A program made the translations under genes and the position numbers. Source: JBBTQX01 sp038064955 (GTDB lineage: Bacteria > Patescibacteriota > Minisyncoccia > UBA6257 > GWB1-50-10). From it: DNA of 12,383 bases. The stretch is taken from assembly GCA_038064955.1 (NCBI GenBank), contig JBBTRY010000033.1:1-12383 (forward strand), written 5' to 3'. A model generated the notes under the pieces. That model searched no databases and had not been told where the DNA came from. It was given only the letters and a program-made list of their open reading frames with translations. This document shows, piece by piece, positions 12,276 to 12,383 of this stretch (position 1 is the first letter of the stretch; each line of letters starts with the position of its first letter).

Positions 12276-12313
12276 CGGGGACAGGCGATTCTCGTTATAA
12301 ATAGGACGCGGGA

Positions 12314-12341
12314 TTGATTTTCCTCCAGCGTTTGTTATATT
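12314..12341 (+). promoter_or_regulatory. Promoter-like sequence near the right edge
   Basis: TTGATT (12314-12319), a 16-nt spacer and TATATT (12336-12341) resemble a sigma-70 promoter for something beyond the window, starting near 12348. The rest of 12276-12313 shows nothing recognisable. Confidence 0.45.
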
Positions 12342-12353
12342 AGAGCTAAAGTT

Positions 12354-12377
12354 GCTTGGAAGTGAGGCCAAGCTTTT
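12354..12377 (+). other. Hairpin followed by TTTT at the right edge
   Basis: GCTTGG (12354-12359) and CCAAGC (12368-12373) pair perfectly around an 8-nt loop, followed by TTTT. It lies only about 6 nt after the predicted start of transcription. It could be a 5' structure of an RNA gene, an attenuator, or the terminator of the membrane protein gene; the window ends too soon to tell. Confidence 0.4.
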
Positions 12378-12383
12378 GTACTG

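Noticed and set aside
1..12383. Search for CRISPR arrays, insertion sequences, integrases, toxin-antitoxin pairs or defence genes
   Set aside because: No regularly spaced direct repeats with unique spacers, no transposase or recombinase motifs and no recognisable defence proteins were seen on either strand.

Overview
The window looks like a chromosome segment of an uncultured bacterium of the Candidate Phyla Radiation (Patescibacteria), probably near the Parcubacteria. This is inferred from gene content and style, with no marker gene to prove it. The signs are tight packing, almost no Shine-Dalgarno sequences, tRNA genes without an encoded CCA, a tRNA gene split by a group I intron, small palindromic repeats inserted in frame inside conserved genes, and a typical short gene set (SIMPL protein, HtrA, ClpB, NifS-like desulfurase, DedA, MgtC, AEC permease). 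TGA is used as a stop codon, which argues against the recoded CPR lineages.

Layout. Positions 1-78 may hold the tail of a plus-strand gene. Positions 65-1541 (minus) carry the membrane and ATPase subunits of a ZnuBC-type metal ABC importer; no binding protein lies in the window. Divergent from it, 1601-1881 (plus) is a tRNA gene, read as tRNA-Phe(GAA), interrupted after U33 by a 209-nt group I intron. A DedA-like membrane protein (1910-2572, minus) follows, then tRNA-His(GUG) with its own promoter and terminator (2603-2767). An AEC-family permease (2798-3724) begins the plus-strand block that fills the rest.

Positions 3829-6714 look like one tight operon: PduO-type cobalamin adenosyltransferase, a short MgtC/SapB protein, a Nudix hydrolase and a cysteine desulfurase. 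The genes are separated by 3 nt or overlap by 17 nt and 1 nt. Next come a SIMPL-domain envelope protein and an HtrA/DegP-type serine protease (6757-8803), which form an envelope pair. The chaperone gene clpB (8897-11548) follows behind a CIRCE-like inverted repeat, and a hydrophobic protein of unknown function (11490-12275) overlaps its end. A promoter-like sequence and a hairpin lie at the right edge.

The features most worth a second look are the tRNA intron, two AT-rich hairpin-like elements and an 18-bp GC-rich palindrome inside the cysteine desulfurase gene, a near-copy of that palindrome inside clpB, and -10 boxes placed so close to start codons that several mRNAs should be leaderless. 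I found no new multi-gene defence or mobile system.
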